Origin: an uncultured Mediterranea sp.
GTDB lineage: Bacteria; Bacteroidota; Bacteroidia; Bacteroidales; Bacteroidaceae
Length of the DNA stretch: 52,316 nt
NCBI GenBank assembly: GCA_945641355.1
Contig: CALZEQ010000022.1
Coordinates: 1 to 52,316 of the forward strand
Reading direction: 5' to 3'
Shown: positions 25,030-35,261 of the stretch, one piece after another
Layout of the letters: each line of letters opens with the position of its first letter
How positions within the stretch are numbered: position 1 is the first letter of the stretch
Program-made: the position numbers and the translations under genes
Notes under the pieces: model-generated
What the model saw: only the letters and a program-made list of their open reading frames with translations
What the model was told of the DNA's origin: nothing
Databases searched by the model: none

Positions 25030-26193
25030 TGCCTGACGGATATCTTCCAGTAAATCATCCACATCTTCCAGTCCGATGGAGAGGCGGATGGTGGTATCCA
25101 GCACATCCATGCTCTCCCTTTGGCTGTCGGTGAATGGGCCGAAGATGGTGCTGGCCGGATGGATGGCCAGCGTCTTGTTGTCGAACAGGTTGGTGGCGCG
25201 TACAATCAGCTGCAGGTGGTCGATGAAGCGGAAACAGGCATCGCGGTCGGCCAGATCGATGGTGACCATGGCCCCTGCCGTGGGGCCGAACTGTTCACGT
25301 GCCAGCCGGTGGTAAGGATTGTCCTCCAACCCCACATAGTTCACCCGGCAGATGCCCGGCAGCGAGCGCATCTTTCTGGCCAGTTCCAGTGCGTTGGCTG
25401 CCTGTATGCGGTAGCGGGCATCCAGCGTCTCCAGTCCCAGCGTGTGCATGTAGGCCACATGAGGCGTCATGTAAGCCCCCAGATTGAGCAGCATCTCCGT
25501 GCGCATCCGTTTGCCGAAGACGGGGCAAGTGCCGTAGTCGATGATGAGCCCTCCGATGGAGGTGGCCCCGCCGGACAGGTATTTGGTGCTTGATACTATT
25601 TCGATGTCTACGCCCAGCGCATGGGCATCGAACTCGGTAAAGGGAATCAGGGTGGTATCGGCTATCAGGGGAATGTGATGTTCGTGGGCAATTCGTGCCA
25701 GCTGACGCAGGTCGGCCACCTCCATCTGCGGATTGGTGATAATCTCCAGATAGATGCAGCAGCTCTCCTCGTCGACGGCACGTGCCACGGCCTCGTAGTC
25801 GGTGAGGTCGCACAGATGGGCTTTCACGCCAAACCGGCTCAGTGTGCCGGAAATCAGTGCGAAGGTGTTGCCGAAGACGTGGCGCGAGGCAACGATGTTC
25901 GTCCCCATAGAGGCGATGCACAGCAGTGTGTTGCTGATGGCTGCCATGCCCGAGCTGACGGCTATCACCTCCGCTGCTCCGGTCAGGGCTTTTACCTTGT
26001 TCTCAAAGTAGGTGACGGTGGGGTTGGTGACGCGCGAATAATCGGGGGCTGTGGTACGTCCGCAAAAGGCATCGGCCATGTCGGCGGCATTGTCAAACTC
26101 ATAAGCAGCTGTGTGATACACCGGCATACTGATGGCGTTATAGGCATCCTTGCTCTGAAAGCGGGTATGGATGGCCAGGGTTTGTCTCTTCAT
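25021..26193 (-). CDS. Cys/Met-metabolism PLP enzyme (O-acetylhomoserine sulfhydrylase / gamma-synthase/lyase type)
   Basis: A 390-residue cystathionine gamma-synthase-family enzyme. MPVYHTAAYEF and DYSRVTNPTVTYFE are the substrate and PLP-phosphate regions, ALTGAAEVIAVSSGMAA the phosphate-binding loop, and the PLP lysine is in VSSTKYLSGGATSIGG, followed by GGLIIDYG. The family includes O-acetylhomoserine sulfhydrylase, cystathionine gamma-synthase and methionine gamma-lyase, which cannot be separated safely by eye. Divergent from a ThiF-like/DsrE/TusA set, which favours a homocysteine-forming role using sulfur from a carrier protein. Its 3' end contains the biotin operon's -33 box. Confidence 0.85.
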   Translation of the reverse strand: MKRQTLAIHTRFQSKDAYNAISMPVYHTAAYEFDNAADMADAFCGRTTAPDYSRVTNPTVTYFENKVKALTGAAEVIAVSSGMAAISNTLLCIASMGTNIVASRHVFGNTFALISGTLSRFGVKAHLCDLTDYEAVARAVDEESCCIYLEIITNPQMEVADLRQLARIAHEHHIPLIADTTLIPFTEFDAHALGVDIEIVSSTKYLSGGATSIGGLIIDYGTCPVFGKRMRTEMLLNLGAYMTPHVAYMHTLGLETLDARYRIQAANALELARKMRSLPGICRVNYVGLEDNPYHRLAREQFGPTAGAMVTIDLADRDACFRFIDHLQLIVRATNLFDNKTLAIHPASTIFGPFTDSQRESMDVLDTTIRLSIGLEDVDDLLEDIRQALG

Positions 26194-26222
26194 ATCTTCT
26201 CTTCTTATTGGTTACGCGAACG

Positions 26223-26302
26223 CAAAAGTACGAAGAACATTCTGTACGCGAAATACCATGTTTGTGGTATGTTGCCGGACAGGGACGATTCCGCTACTTT
26301 TG
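26223..26302. promoter_or_regulatory. Divergent promoter region with palindromic operator
   Basis: Leftward: TACTTTTG (minus, 26230-26223) 30 bases before the PLP gene. Rightward: GTTG at 26271-26274 and TACTTTTG at 26295-26302, 20 bases apart. Between them lies the palindrome ATACCA-tgtttg-TGGTAT (26253-26270). It sits next to the rightward -33 box and could control both directions. Confidence 0.5.
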
Positions 26303-26342
26303 CCTGCAAATTTTTGACAAAGACCGTTACGAAAAGAAGATT

Positions 26343-27044
26343 ATGATAGAATTGTTGACGAAGAAAGTGCTGGACGGAGGAAGTCTGGACGAAGAAGAGG
26401 CACTTCTGCTGGCCAAGGTTTCACAAAAGGTGGAGCTGTCCAACCTTCAGCGGCAGATTATCCACTTCACGCCAGATGTGGGACGCCCCAAGGTGGAAAG
26501 TGCGGCCGAGAAGATATGCCTGCTCAATCCCTATGTGCGGGTCGAGGCACACCGCCGGTTCCTGCGGGTCGACAATGCGCTTGAGCTCGTCAGCCGATAC
26601 GATTTCATTGTGGACGGTACGGACAATTTCCCGACGAAGTTCCTCATTAACGATGCCTGTGTCATGGCCGGGAAACCCTTCTCGCACGGAGGCATCCTCC
26701 GTTTCGAGGGAGAGACCTTCACCCACCTGCCCGGCACGGCCTGCTACCGTTGCCTGTTTGAGGCACCACCGCCTGCCGGAGCCGTGCCTACCTGTTCGCA
26801 GGCCGGCGTGCTGGGAGCCATTGCCGGCATGTTGGGCACCATTCAGGCTGCCGAGGCATTGAAGTACCTCACCGGGGCAGGCGAGTTGCTGACGGATCGC
26901 TTGCTGACGTTCGATGCCAAGCGCATGAAGTTCCGTACCCTACGCACCAGCCGGCACGACGGATGCCCCGTCTGCGGAACCCATCCCACCGTGACCCGCC
27001 TAGTGGACGATGAACAGGCCGTATGTGAAACGAAAAAGAAATAA
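26343..27044 (+). pseudogene. Chimeric gene: BioB-like N-terminus fused in frame to the C-terminal two thirds of a ThiF/HesA/MoeB-type enzyme
   Basis: From residue ~30 the 233-residue product is a clear E1-like sulfur-carrier-activating enzyme: LSNLQRQIIHFTPDVGRPK, VDGTDNFPTKFLINDAC, CYRCLFEAPP, PTCSQAGVLGAIAGMLGTIQ, and zinc site CPVC near the end. But the whole N-terminal nucleotide-binding part (~75 residues, with the G-x-G-x-x-G loop) is missing. In its place stands IELLTKKVLDGGSLDEEEAL and a few more residues, which align with the N-terminus of the BioB half of BioAB in this window ([20 protein letters not shown]). The join falls at KVEL/SNLQRQ. An adenylating enzyme without its ATP loop should be inactive. 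The two ORF parts are in frame, so a protein may still be made. Confidence 0.75.
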
Positions 27045-27053
27045 GATAGAAGT

Positions 27054-27530
27054 ATGGAAACCAAGAAACTATCCATCATAGCCTTCAGCGGCGATTTTGA
27101 CAAACTGACGGCTGTATTCACCTTGGCTACGGGTGCCGCAGCCGTGGGATATGAGGTCAACCTGTTTTTCACCTTTTGGGGATTGGATGCCATCAAGCAG
27201 CAGCAGGGACGCGCCTGGGTGGGCGGCAACTGGCTGACCAGGGTGTTCGGCTATCTGATGGGAGGCCTTCGTGTAGCCCCCTGCAGCCGCTTCAACCTGG
27301 CCGGCATCGGCCCCCGGCTATTCCGGCATCTGATGCGGAAGAGCCGTGTCGCCACGCTGGATGAACTGGTGGAGGCTGTCAAGGCGTTGGGCATCAATAT
27401 GTATGCTTGCGAGATGGCCATGCACGTGCTGGGCTTGCAGAAAAGCGATTTCATCCACGAAGTGAAGGATGTGCTGGGTGTGGCCACCTTCCTGCGCCTA
27501 TCCGCCGGCGGACAGACACTCTTCGTCTGA
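27054..27530 (+). CDS. DsrE/DsrF-like family protein
   Basis: A 158-residue protein of the DsrE/F/H-like (peroxiredoxin-family) group that handles persulfide sulfur. KLSIIAFSGDFDKLTAVFTL and GAAAVGYEVNLFFTFWGL are typical of the first half, and the conserved cysteine is in NMYACEMAMHVLGL; a second lies in VAPCSRF. It probably passes sulfur to or from the TusA-like protein encoded next. Gap to the ThiF-like chimera is 9 bases and to tusA-like 34 bases, so all three are one operon. Confidence 0.85.
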   Translation: METKKLSIIAFSGDFDKLTAVFTLATGAAAVGYEVNLFFTFWGLDAIKQQQGRAWVGGNWLTRVFGYLMGGLRVAPCSRFNLAGIGPRLFRHLMRKSRVATLDELVEAVKALGINMYACEMAMHVLGLQKSDFIHEVKDVLGVATFLRLSAGGQTLFV

Positions 27531-27564
27531 CAAAAAAACGTACGTAACACAACAGAAAAGCGTC

Positions 27565-27786
27565 ATGAAACATACATTAGACATCACACAGGAACATTGC
27601 CCGATGACCTTTGTGCGGACCAAACTGAAACTGGCCCAGCTGGAGAGAGGGGATATACTGGAAGTGCTGCTGAGCGAAGGCGAGCCGCTGGACAACGTGC
27701 CTCGCAGTGCCCGCGAGCAGGGCTTTCGGGTGTTGGCTGTAGAGCAGGTAGAAGGCACTACCTATCGCGTCTGCATCGAGAAGTAA
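27565..27786 (+). CDS. TusA-family sulfur-carrier protein
   Basis: A 73-residue TusA/SirA-like sulfur-transfer protein. The active-site cysteine is Cys12 in EHCPMTFVRTKLKL (C-P motif), followed by the usual GDILEVLLSEGEPLDNVPRS segment. The ATG at 27565 gives the standard length. It carries a persulfide between enzymes and pairs naturally with the DsrE-like protein upstream. Convergent with fabD. Confidence 0.9.
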   Translation: MKHTLDITQEHCPMTFVRTKLKLAQLERGDILEVLLSEGEPLDNVPRSAREQGFRVLAVEQVEGTTYRVCIEK

Positions 27787-27841
27787 AGATGTGGATGACG
27801 TCGTCGTAGGGGGTGCCTTCTGTCTGCTTATCTCACATTGC

Positions 27842-28729
27842 TCAGGCTATGCCGTGCGCGTTGGCTTCCTTGTCAATCTTCTTGATGAGGCCCTGCAGCA
27901 CGGAGCCGGGACCGCATTCGGTGAAGTCGGTAGCACCGTCGGCCACCATGTTCTTGACCGTCTGTGTCCAGCGTACCGAAGCCGTCAGCTGAGCCACCAG
28001 GTTCCGCTTGATTTCGGCAGCGTCGGTGTGAGGTAGTGCGTCTACATTCTGGTATACGGGGCATTTCGGTGTGTGGAACTCAGTGGCGTTGATGGCAGCT
28101 TCCAGCTCTACTTTGGCAGGATCCATCAGCGGCGAGTGGAAGGCACCGCCCACCTTCAGGGGCAGGGCGCGTTTGGCACCGGCGGCCTTCATCAGTTCGC
28201 AGGCTTTGTTGATACCTTCAATCGAACCCGAGATGACAATCTGGCCCGGGCAATTGTAGTTGGCAGCCACGCATACTTCGCCTTCAGCGGCTACCTGTGC
28301 GCATATCTCCTCCACCTTCTCGTCGGGCAGAGCGATGATGGCGGCCATGGTAGAGGGGCGTACCTCACAAGCCTTCTGCATGGCCATGGCACGTGCATAC
28401 ACCAGTTTCAGTCCGTCTTCGAAGCTCAGTGCGCCGGCAGCTACCAGTGCCGAGAATTCGCCCAGCGAGTGGCCGGCAGTCATCTCGGGCTTGAAGTCGT
28501 CGCCCATGCAGAGGGCAGAGATGACAGAGTGCAGGAATACGGCCGGTTGAGTGACCTTTGTCTGACGGAGGTCTTCGTCCGTACCCTCAAACATAATATC
28601 CGTAATGCGATATCCCAGGATATCGTTTGCTTTCTCAAAGAGTTCTTTGGCCAGTGCAGAGTTTTCGTACAACTCCTTGCCCATACCTACGAATTGGGCA
28701 CCCTGGCCCGGAAATACAAATGCTTTCAT
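27842..28729 (-). CDS. fabD: Malonyl-CoA:ACP acyltransferase
   Basis: Loads malonyl groups onto acyl carrier protein for fatty acid synthesis. 295 residues. FVFPGQGAQFVGMGKEL is the standard start, GHSLGEFSALV holds the nucleophilic serine, and VGGAFHSPLM the catalytic His. Start at 28729 was chosen because the longer frame adds a non-conserved 53-residue tail that spans the promoter (TACCTTTG, minus, 28772-28765). Not linked to other fab genes here; its product feeds malonyl-ACP to BioC as well. Confidence 0.95.
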   Translation of the reverse strand: MKAFVFPGQGAQFVGMGKELYENSALAKELFEKANDILGYRITDIMFEGTDEDLRQTKVTQPAVFLHSVISALCMGDDFKPEMTAGHSLGEFSALVAAGALSFEDGLKLVYARAMAMQKACEVRPSTMAAIIALPDEKVEEICAQVAAEGEVCVAANYNCPGQIVISGSIEGINKACELMKAAGAKRALPLKVGGAFHSPLMDPAKVELEAAINATEFHTPKCPVYQNVDALPHTDAAEIKRNLVAQLTASVRWTQTVKNMVADGATDFTECGPGSVLQGLIKKIDKEANAHGIA

Positions 28730-28838
28730 CTTTTTACTATTACAATACCTTATTAAATAGGCCGCAAAGGTACGCTTTTTTTTTGAATCTTGCTTGCATT
28801 CGGTTATAAAACTCACAAACTTGCACCGGGGTGGGGGA

Positions 28839-28873
28839 GCAGCGTCCATAGGCAGGAGGCCTGCGGACGCTGC
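28839..28873. repeat. Strong imperfect palindrome
   Basis: GCAGCGTCC (28839-28847) pairs perfectly with GGACGCTGC (28865-28873); inside, GCAGG (28852-28856) pairs with CCTGC (28860-28864) around a 3-base loop, leaving a 4-base bulge. No T-run follows on either strand, so it is not an ordinary terminator. Could be a REP-like element or an RNA processing site. Confidence 0.6.
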
Positions 28874-29007
28874 GTGAGGCTTGTCCATGTAGTTTAATTT
28901 AAAATGCCGTTCGCGGTGAATGCGCCTGTGTGCGGGTGGGCGGAAATGTTAGCTACGCTCAAAACAACTTTTATTGTTACATTGAGGTATAGTCCGCCCC
29001 TACACGT

Positions 29008-29046
29008 CACTCGTAGCTCGTAACTTGTAGCTCGTAGCTTGTAACT
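29008..29046. repeat. Degenerate tandem heptamers
   Basis: Five to six copies of a seven-base unit close to CGTAGCT / TGTAACT (CGTAGCT, CGTAACT, TGTAGCT, CGTAGCT, TGTAACT). Such runs of 'GTAGCTC/GTAACTT' are low-complexity intergenic repeats; no function is evident. Confidence 0.65.
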
Positions 29047-29065
29047 AAAATTTATTCTGACAGAA

Positions 29066-29099
29066 TTGGAGATAGTCATCGCTTTTTGTTGTATATTTG
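29066..29099 (+). promoter_or_regulatory. Promoter of the WecA/MraY-like gene
   Basis: TATATTTG at 29092-29099 matches the -7 consensus. TTGG at 29066-29069 is a possible -33 box, though the 22-base spacing is long. The start codon is 33 bases downstream of the -7 box. Confidence 0.45.
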
Positions 29100-29132
29100 C
29101 CGGCTCTTTGCAAATAAATAACTCGTAACACT

Positions 29133-30080
29133 ATGTACTATGTAATTGTATGGGCCATATTGCTGGTGGCCGAACTGATCTATTTCCGGATAGCGGACAA
29201 ACTGAATATCATAGACAAACCCAATGAACGGAGCAGCCATACGCGGATTACGCTGCGTGGAGGTGGCATCATCTTCTATATCGGTGCGTTGCTCTGGTTT
29301 GTCCTCCACGGTTTTGCCTATCCTTGGTTCATGCTGGCCCTCACCTTGGTGGCGTTCATCAGCTTTGTGGACGACGTACACTCGGTGGGGCAGCGGACAA
29401 GGCTGCTGTTTCACTTCGCAGCCATGTTGCTGATGTTCTACCAGTGGGGGCTGTGCTCCATCGGGTGGGTGTGGATAGTGCCGGCTCTGATTGTCTGCAC
29501 CGGCATCATCAATGCCTATAATTTTATGGACGGCATCAACGGCATCACGGGCGGCTATTCGCTGGTTGCGCTGGGGGCGTTGGCATGGGCCAACGAAGCG
29601 GTGGTGCCCTTTGTGGAGTCGCACATCTTTCTGCCCATCTTCTATTCGGTGCTGGTCTTCTGTCTGTTCAACTTCCGCCGTCGCGCCAAGTGTTTTGCAG
29701 GCGATGTGGGTTCGGTCAGCATTGCCTTCATCCTGCTGTTTCTGATAGGCAAGCTTATCATTGCTACGGGCGACTTCAGCTGGATAGTGCTGCTGGCTGT
29801 CTATGGTGTAGACAGTGTGCTCACCATCATCCACCGCCTGATGCTGCACGAGAACATCGGTCTGCCTCACCGCAAGCATCTTTATCAGATTATGGCTAAC
29901 GAGCTGCATGTGCCGCATGTCGCCGTTTCGTCGCTCTATATGGCTGTGCAGCTAATAGTATCGGCAGGCCGTTTCTGGTGGCCTGCCGATGGCTATCTCT
30001 ATCTGGTGCTTGTCGTAGGGCTGTTGAGCCTTGTCTATGTGCTGTTCATGAAGCGGTACTTCTGCTTGGTGAAGCACTGA
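29133..30080 (+). CDS. Glycosyltransferase family 4 (WecA/MraY-like polyprenyl-phosphate sugar-1-P transferase)
   Basis: A 315-residue integral membrane enzyme that transfers a sugar-1-phosphate from a UDP-sugar to a lipid-phosphate carrier, starting glycan synthesis on the cytoplasmic side. KLNIIDKPNERSSHTRITLRGG is cut here to its key parts: DKPNERSSH and the following R-G-G-G; the Mg-binding aspartates are in FVDDVHSVG and NFMDGINGI; and CFAGDVGSVSIAF is another conserved block. At least eight membrane segments are visible. Not MraY itself, as no mur cluster is nearby; a WecA-like role in capsule or O-glycan synthesis is more likely. Confidence 0.88.
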   Translation: MYYVIVWAILLVAELIYFRIADKLNIIDKPNERSSHTRITLRGGGIIFYIGALLWFVLHGFAYPWFMLALTLVAFISFVDDVHSVGQRTRLLFHFAAMLLMFYQWGLCSIGWVWIVPALIVCTGIINAYNFMDGINGITGGYSLVALGALAWANEAVVPFVESHIFLPIFYSVLVFCLFNFRRRAKCFAGDVGSVSIAFILLFLIGKLIIATGDFSWIVLLAVYGVDSVLTIIHRLMLHENIGLPHRKHLYQIMANELHVPHVAVSSLYMAVQLIVSAGRFWWPADGYLYLVLVVGLLSLVYVLFMKRYFCLVKH

Positions 30081-30093
30081 GCCTCTTCCGGCA

Positions 30094-32220
30094 TCACTTC
30101 TTCAGCCACTTGTCCAGCCACTCGAAGAAAGTGCGTTGCCACAGCACGCCGTTCTGCGGTTTCAGCACCCAGTGATTCTCGTCGGGATAGATGAGCAACT
30201 GGGCCGGTACGCCGCGCATGATGGCTGCATCGAAGGCTGCCATGGCCTGATTGGCCAGGATGCGGAAGTCCTTTTCGCCGTGGATGCAAAGGATAGGCGT
30301 GTCCCACTTGTCCACAAACTTGTGGGGCGAATTGGCAAAGGTGCGTTGGGCCGTGGCGTTGTCCTTCTCCCAGTAGGCACCGCCCATGTCCCAGTTGGCA
30401 AACCACTTCTCCTCCGTCTCCAGATACTGCATTTCCATGTTGAAGATGCCGTCGTGGGCGATGAAGGCCTTGAAGCGTTTGTCGTGGTGTCCGGCCAGCC
30501 AGTAGACGGAGAAGCCGCCGAAGCTGGCACCTACGCATCCCAGTCGGTCGCTGTCAACGTACGGCTCCTTGGCTACCTCGTCGATGGCTGTGAAGTAGTC
30601 GCGCATGCACTGGCCGCCATAGTCGCCGCTGATGGATTCGTTCCATTCAAGTCCAAAGCCCGGCAGTCCGCGGCGGTTGGGGGCCACGATGATGTAGTCG
30701 TTGGCTGCCATGATCTGGAAGTTCCAGCGATAGCTCCAGAACTGGCTGACGGGGCTTTGCGGACCTCCCTCGCAGAACAGCAGGGCGGGGTATTTCTTCG
30801 TCGGGTCGAAGTGGGAGGGATAGATGACCCACACCAGCATCTGCTTGCCGTCGGTGGTCGTCACCCAGCGTTCTTCTACCTGACCCATCTGCAGCTGGTC
30901 GTAGATGTGCTTGTTCTCAAATGTCAGCTGCTTTGTCTTTTTCCCCACGCGGTATATTTCGTCGCCCATGCTCATGGAGTGGCGTTTGGCTATCAGGTCG
31001 TCGCCGCAGAGGGCCAGCGAGCCATAGTCGCACACGTCGTCGGTAATCAGTTCGATGCGGCAGGCGGTGGGGTCGTTCTCGTCGCGCTGGTCGGTATGCA
31101 GGCAGTATATCTCCACCTTGCCGTGCCATACACCCAGGAAGTAGAGGCTCTTCGAGTCCTTGTTCCACAGGAATTGGTCGACGTTCGACTGGAATGCCTT
31201 GCTGGCAAACTGCTTTTCGCCTGTCGCTCTGTCCATGATGCAGAGGCGGTTCTGGTCGGCCTCGTAGCCGTCGCGCTCCATGCTTTGCCAGGCGATGTAC
31301 TGTCCGTCAGGCGAGTATTGCGGGTTGGTGTCATAGCCCATCATCTGCCGGCTCTCTTCGCCCTGCGGCTTGCAGAGGTTCACGAAACTGCCCTTTGCCA
31401 GGTCGTATTCGTAGATGTCCGAGTCGGTAGATACGGCGTATGCCAGGCCGGTCTTCATGCGGCAGGTGAAAGCCACTTTATCAGAGTTGGGGCTCCACGC
31501 CAGCTGTTCCATGCCACCGAAGGGTTTCATGGGGCTTTCGTAAGGCTCTCCTTGCAGAATGTCGCGTACATTGCTGATGCTGTTGCCGTCAAAATCGGCC
31601 ACAAACGGATGGGGTGCGGTAGTGACCCATTCGTCCCAATGCTTGTACATCAGGTCGTCTACCACAATGCCGGTAGATTTGGGCAGGTCGGGATGCTTGT
31701 CGGCCGTGCTCTTTACGGTCTTTACCTGCGCAACGAAGAGCAGCTTCTTGCCGTCGGGCGAGAAGCTGAATCCCTCGATGTCGCCCTCGTAGTGGGTCAG
31801 TTGCCGGCGTGCCGTGCCGTCGGGATTCATCTCCCACACCTGGCTGCTCCCCCCTTCGTTGCAGAGGAAGGCCAGCTTTGTCCCCTCCTTGATCCATGCC
31901 GGTTCACCCTCGCGGAATGTCGAACGGGTGATTTGCCGGTTGTCGGTGCCGTCGGCATTCATCACGAAAAGTTCTGTGTTGCTTTTATCCTGCGGCACGC
32001 TGTAGTAGGTGACGCTGTAGGCAATCTGCTGTTGGTCGGGCGAGACGGCCACACTGCCTATCCGTCCCATCGCCCACAAGGCTTCGGGCGTCATGCGCCC
32101 GTCGGTGATGTGTACTTCCTGCCGTTGAATGATGTCTTGTGCATCGGCGTTCTCCTTGCCGTTTTGGCACGAGGCGCATGTCATGACTGCTGACATAAGT
32201 AAAAGGTTTACTGGTTTCAT
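30094..32220 (-). CDS. S9 family prolyl oligopeptidase-type peptidase, lipoprotein
   Basis: A 708-residue secreted peptidase of the dipeptidyl-peptidase/acylaminoacyl-peptidase kind. The N-terminus MKPVNLLLMSAVMTCASC looks like a lipoprotein signal with Cys18 as lipidation site. The middle is a WD-like beta-propeller of repeated blocks such as IAYSVTYY, LAFLCNEGGSSQVWEM and LLFVAQVKT. The C-terminal hydrolase has the nucleophile in GASFGGFSVYW, the aspartate in HGEKDFRI and the histidine in ENHWVLKPQN. It should degrade small peptides in the periplasm or on the surface. The start at 32220 was chosen for the signal peptide; the frame opens 13 codons upstream. A TACATTTG -7 box lies at 32275-32268 (minus). 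Confidence 0.92.
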   Translation of the reverse strand: MKPVNLLLMSAVMTCASCQNGKENADAQDIIQRQEVHITDGRMTPEALWAMGRIGSVAVSPDQQQIAYSVTYYSVPQDKSNTELFVMNADGTDNRQITRSTFREGEPAWIKEGTKLAFLCNEGGSSQVWEMNPDGTARRQLTHYEGDIEGFSFSPDGKKLLFVAQVKTVKSTADKHPDLPKSTGIVVDDLMYKHWDEWVTTAPHPFVADFDGNSISNVRDILQGEPYESPMKPFGGMEQLAWSPNSDKVAFTCRMKTGLAYAVSTDSDIYEYDLAKGSFVNLCKPQGEESRQMMGYDTNPQYSPDGQYIAWQSMERDGYEADQNRLCIMDRATGEKQFASKAFQSNVDQFLWNKDSKSLYFLGVWHGKVEIYCLHTDQRDENDPTACRIELITDDVCDYGSLALCGDDLIAKRHSMSMGDEIYRVGKKTKQLTFENKHIYDQLQMGQVEERWVTTTDGKQMLVWVIYPSHFDPTKKYPALLFCEGGPQSPVSQFWSYRWNFQIMAANDYIIVAPNRRGLPGFGLEWNESISGDYGGQCMRDYFTAIDEVAKEPYVDSDRLGCVGASFGGFSVYWLAGHHDKRFKAFIAHDGIFNMEMQYLETEEKWFANWDMGGAYWEKDNATAQRTFANSPHKFVDKWDTPILCIHGEKDFRILANQAMAAFDAAIMRGVPAQLLIYPDENHWVLKPQNGVLWQRTFFEWLDKWLKK

Positions 32221-32267
32221 AAATGAATTTTTATCTGTTAGTAATGGTTGTGCATTCAAGCTGAGTG

Positions 32268-32275
32268 CAAATGTA
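32268..32275 (-). promoter_or_regulatory. -7 box of the S9 peptidase gene
   Basis: TACATTTG on the minus strand, 47 bases before the start codon. No clear -33 box at the usual distance. Confidence 0.4.
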
Positions 32276-32323
32276 TATAAAATCTGCGAAATACGATGCC
32301 CGCTTTATCTACTATGTAGCCAT

Positions 32324-32358
32324 AAAAAAACGGAGAGATACATCGCTGTAACTCTCCG
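32324..32358 (-). terminator. Terminator of tRNA-Phe
   Basis: CGGAGAGATACA (32331-32342) and TGTAACTCTCCG (32347-32358) pair with one mismatch around a 4-base loop. On the minus strand a run of seven T (complement of 32324-32330) follows directly. Confidence 0.85.
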
Positions 32359-32363
32359 TGCGG

Positions 32364-35224
<2,861 letters not shown>

Positions 35225-35261
35225 ACCCTGATATGTGAAACCAATTAAAAAGATAGAATAA

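Larger units (their letters stand above)
28730..29132. other. Divergent intergenic region fabD / glycosyltransferase
   Basis: About 400 bases without a gene. It holds the fabD -7 box (28765-28772, minus), a strong G+C-rich hairpin (28839-28873), a degenerate heptamer repeat (29008-29046) and the rightward promoter (29066-29099). A minus-strand ORF at 28894-29079 is mostly repeat translation and was not called. Confidence 0.6.

Noticed and set aside
29008..29046. CRISPR-like array
   Set aside because: Units are only seven bases, degenerate and without spacers; no cas genes in the window.
28894..29079. 61-codon minus-strand ORF
   Set aside because: Mostly a translation of the degenerate heptamer repeat; no conserved pattern.
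30136..32193. 685-codon plus-strand ORF antisense to the S9 peptidase
   Set aside because: The minus-strand frame has a clear signal peptide and catalytic triad; the antisense ORF shows no recognisable motif and reflects G+C-biased codons.
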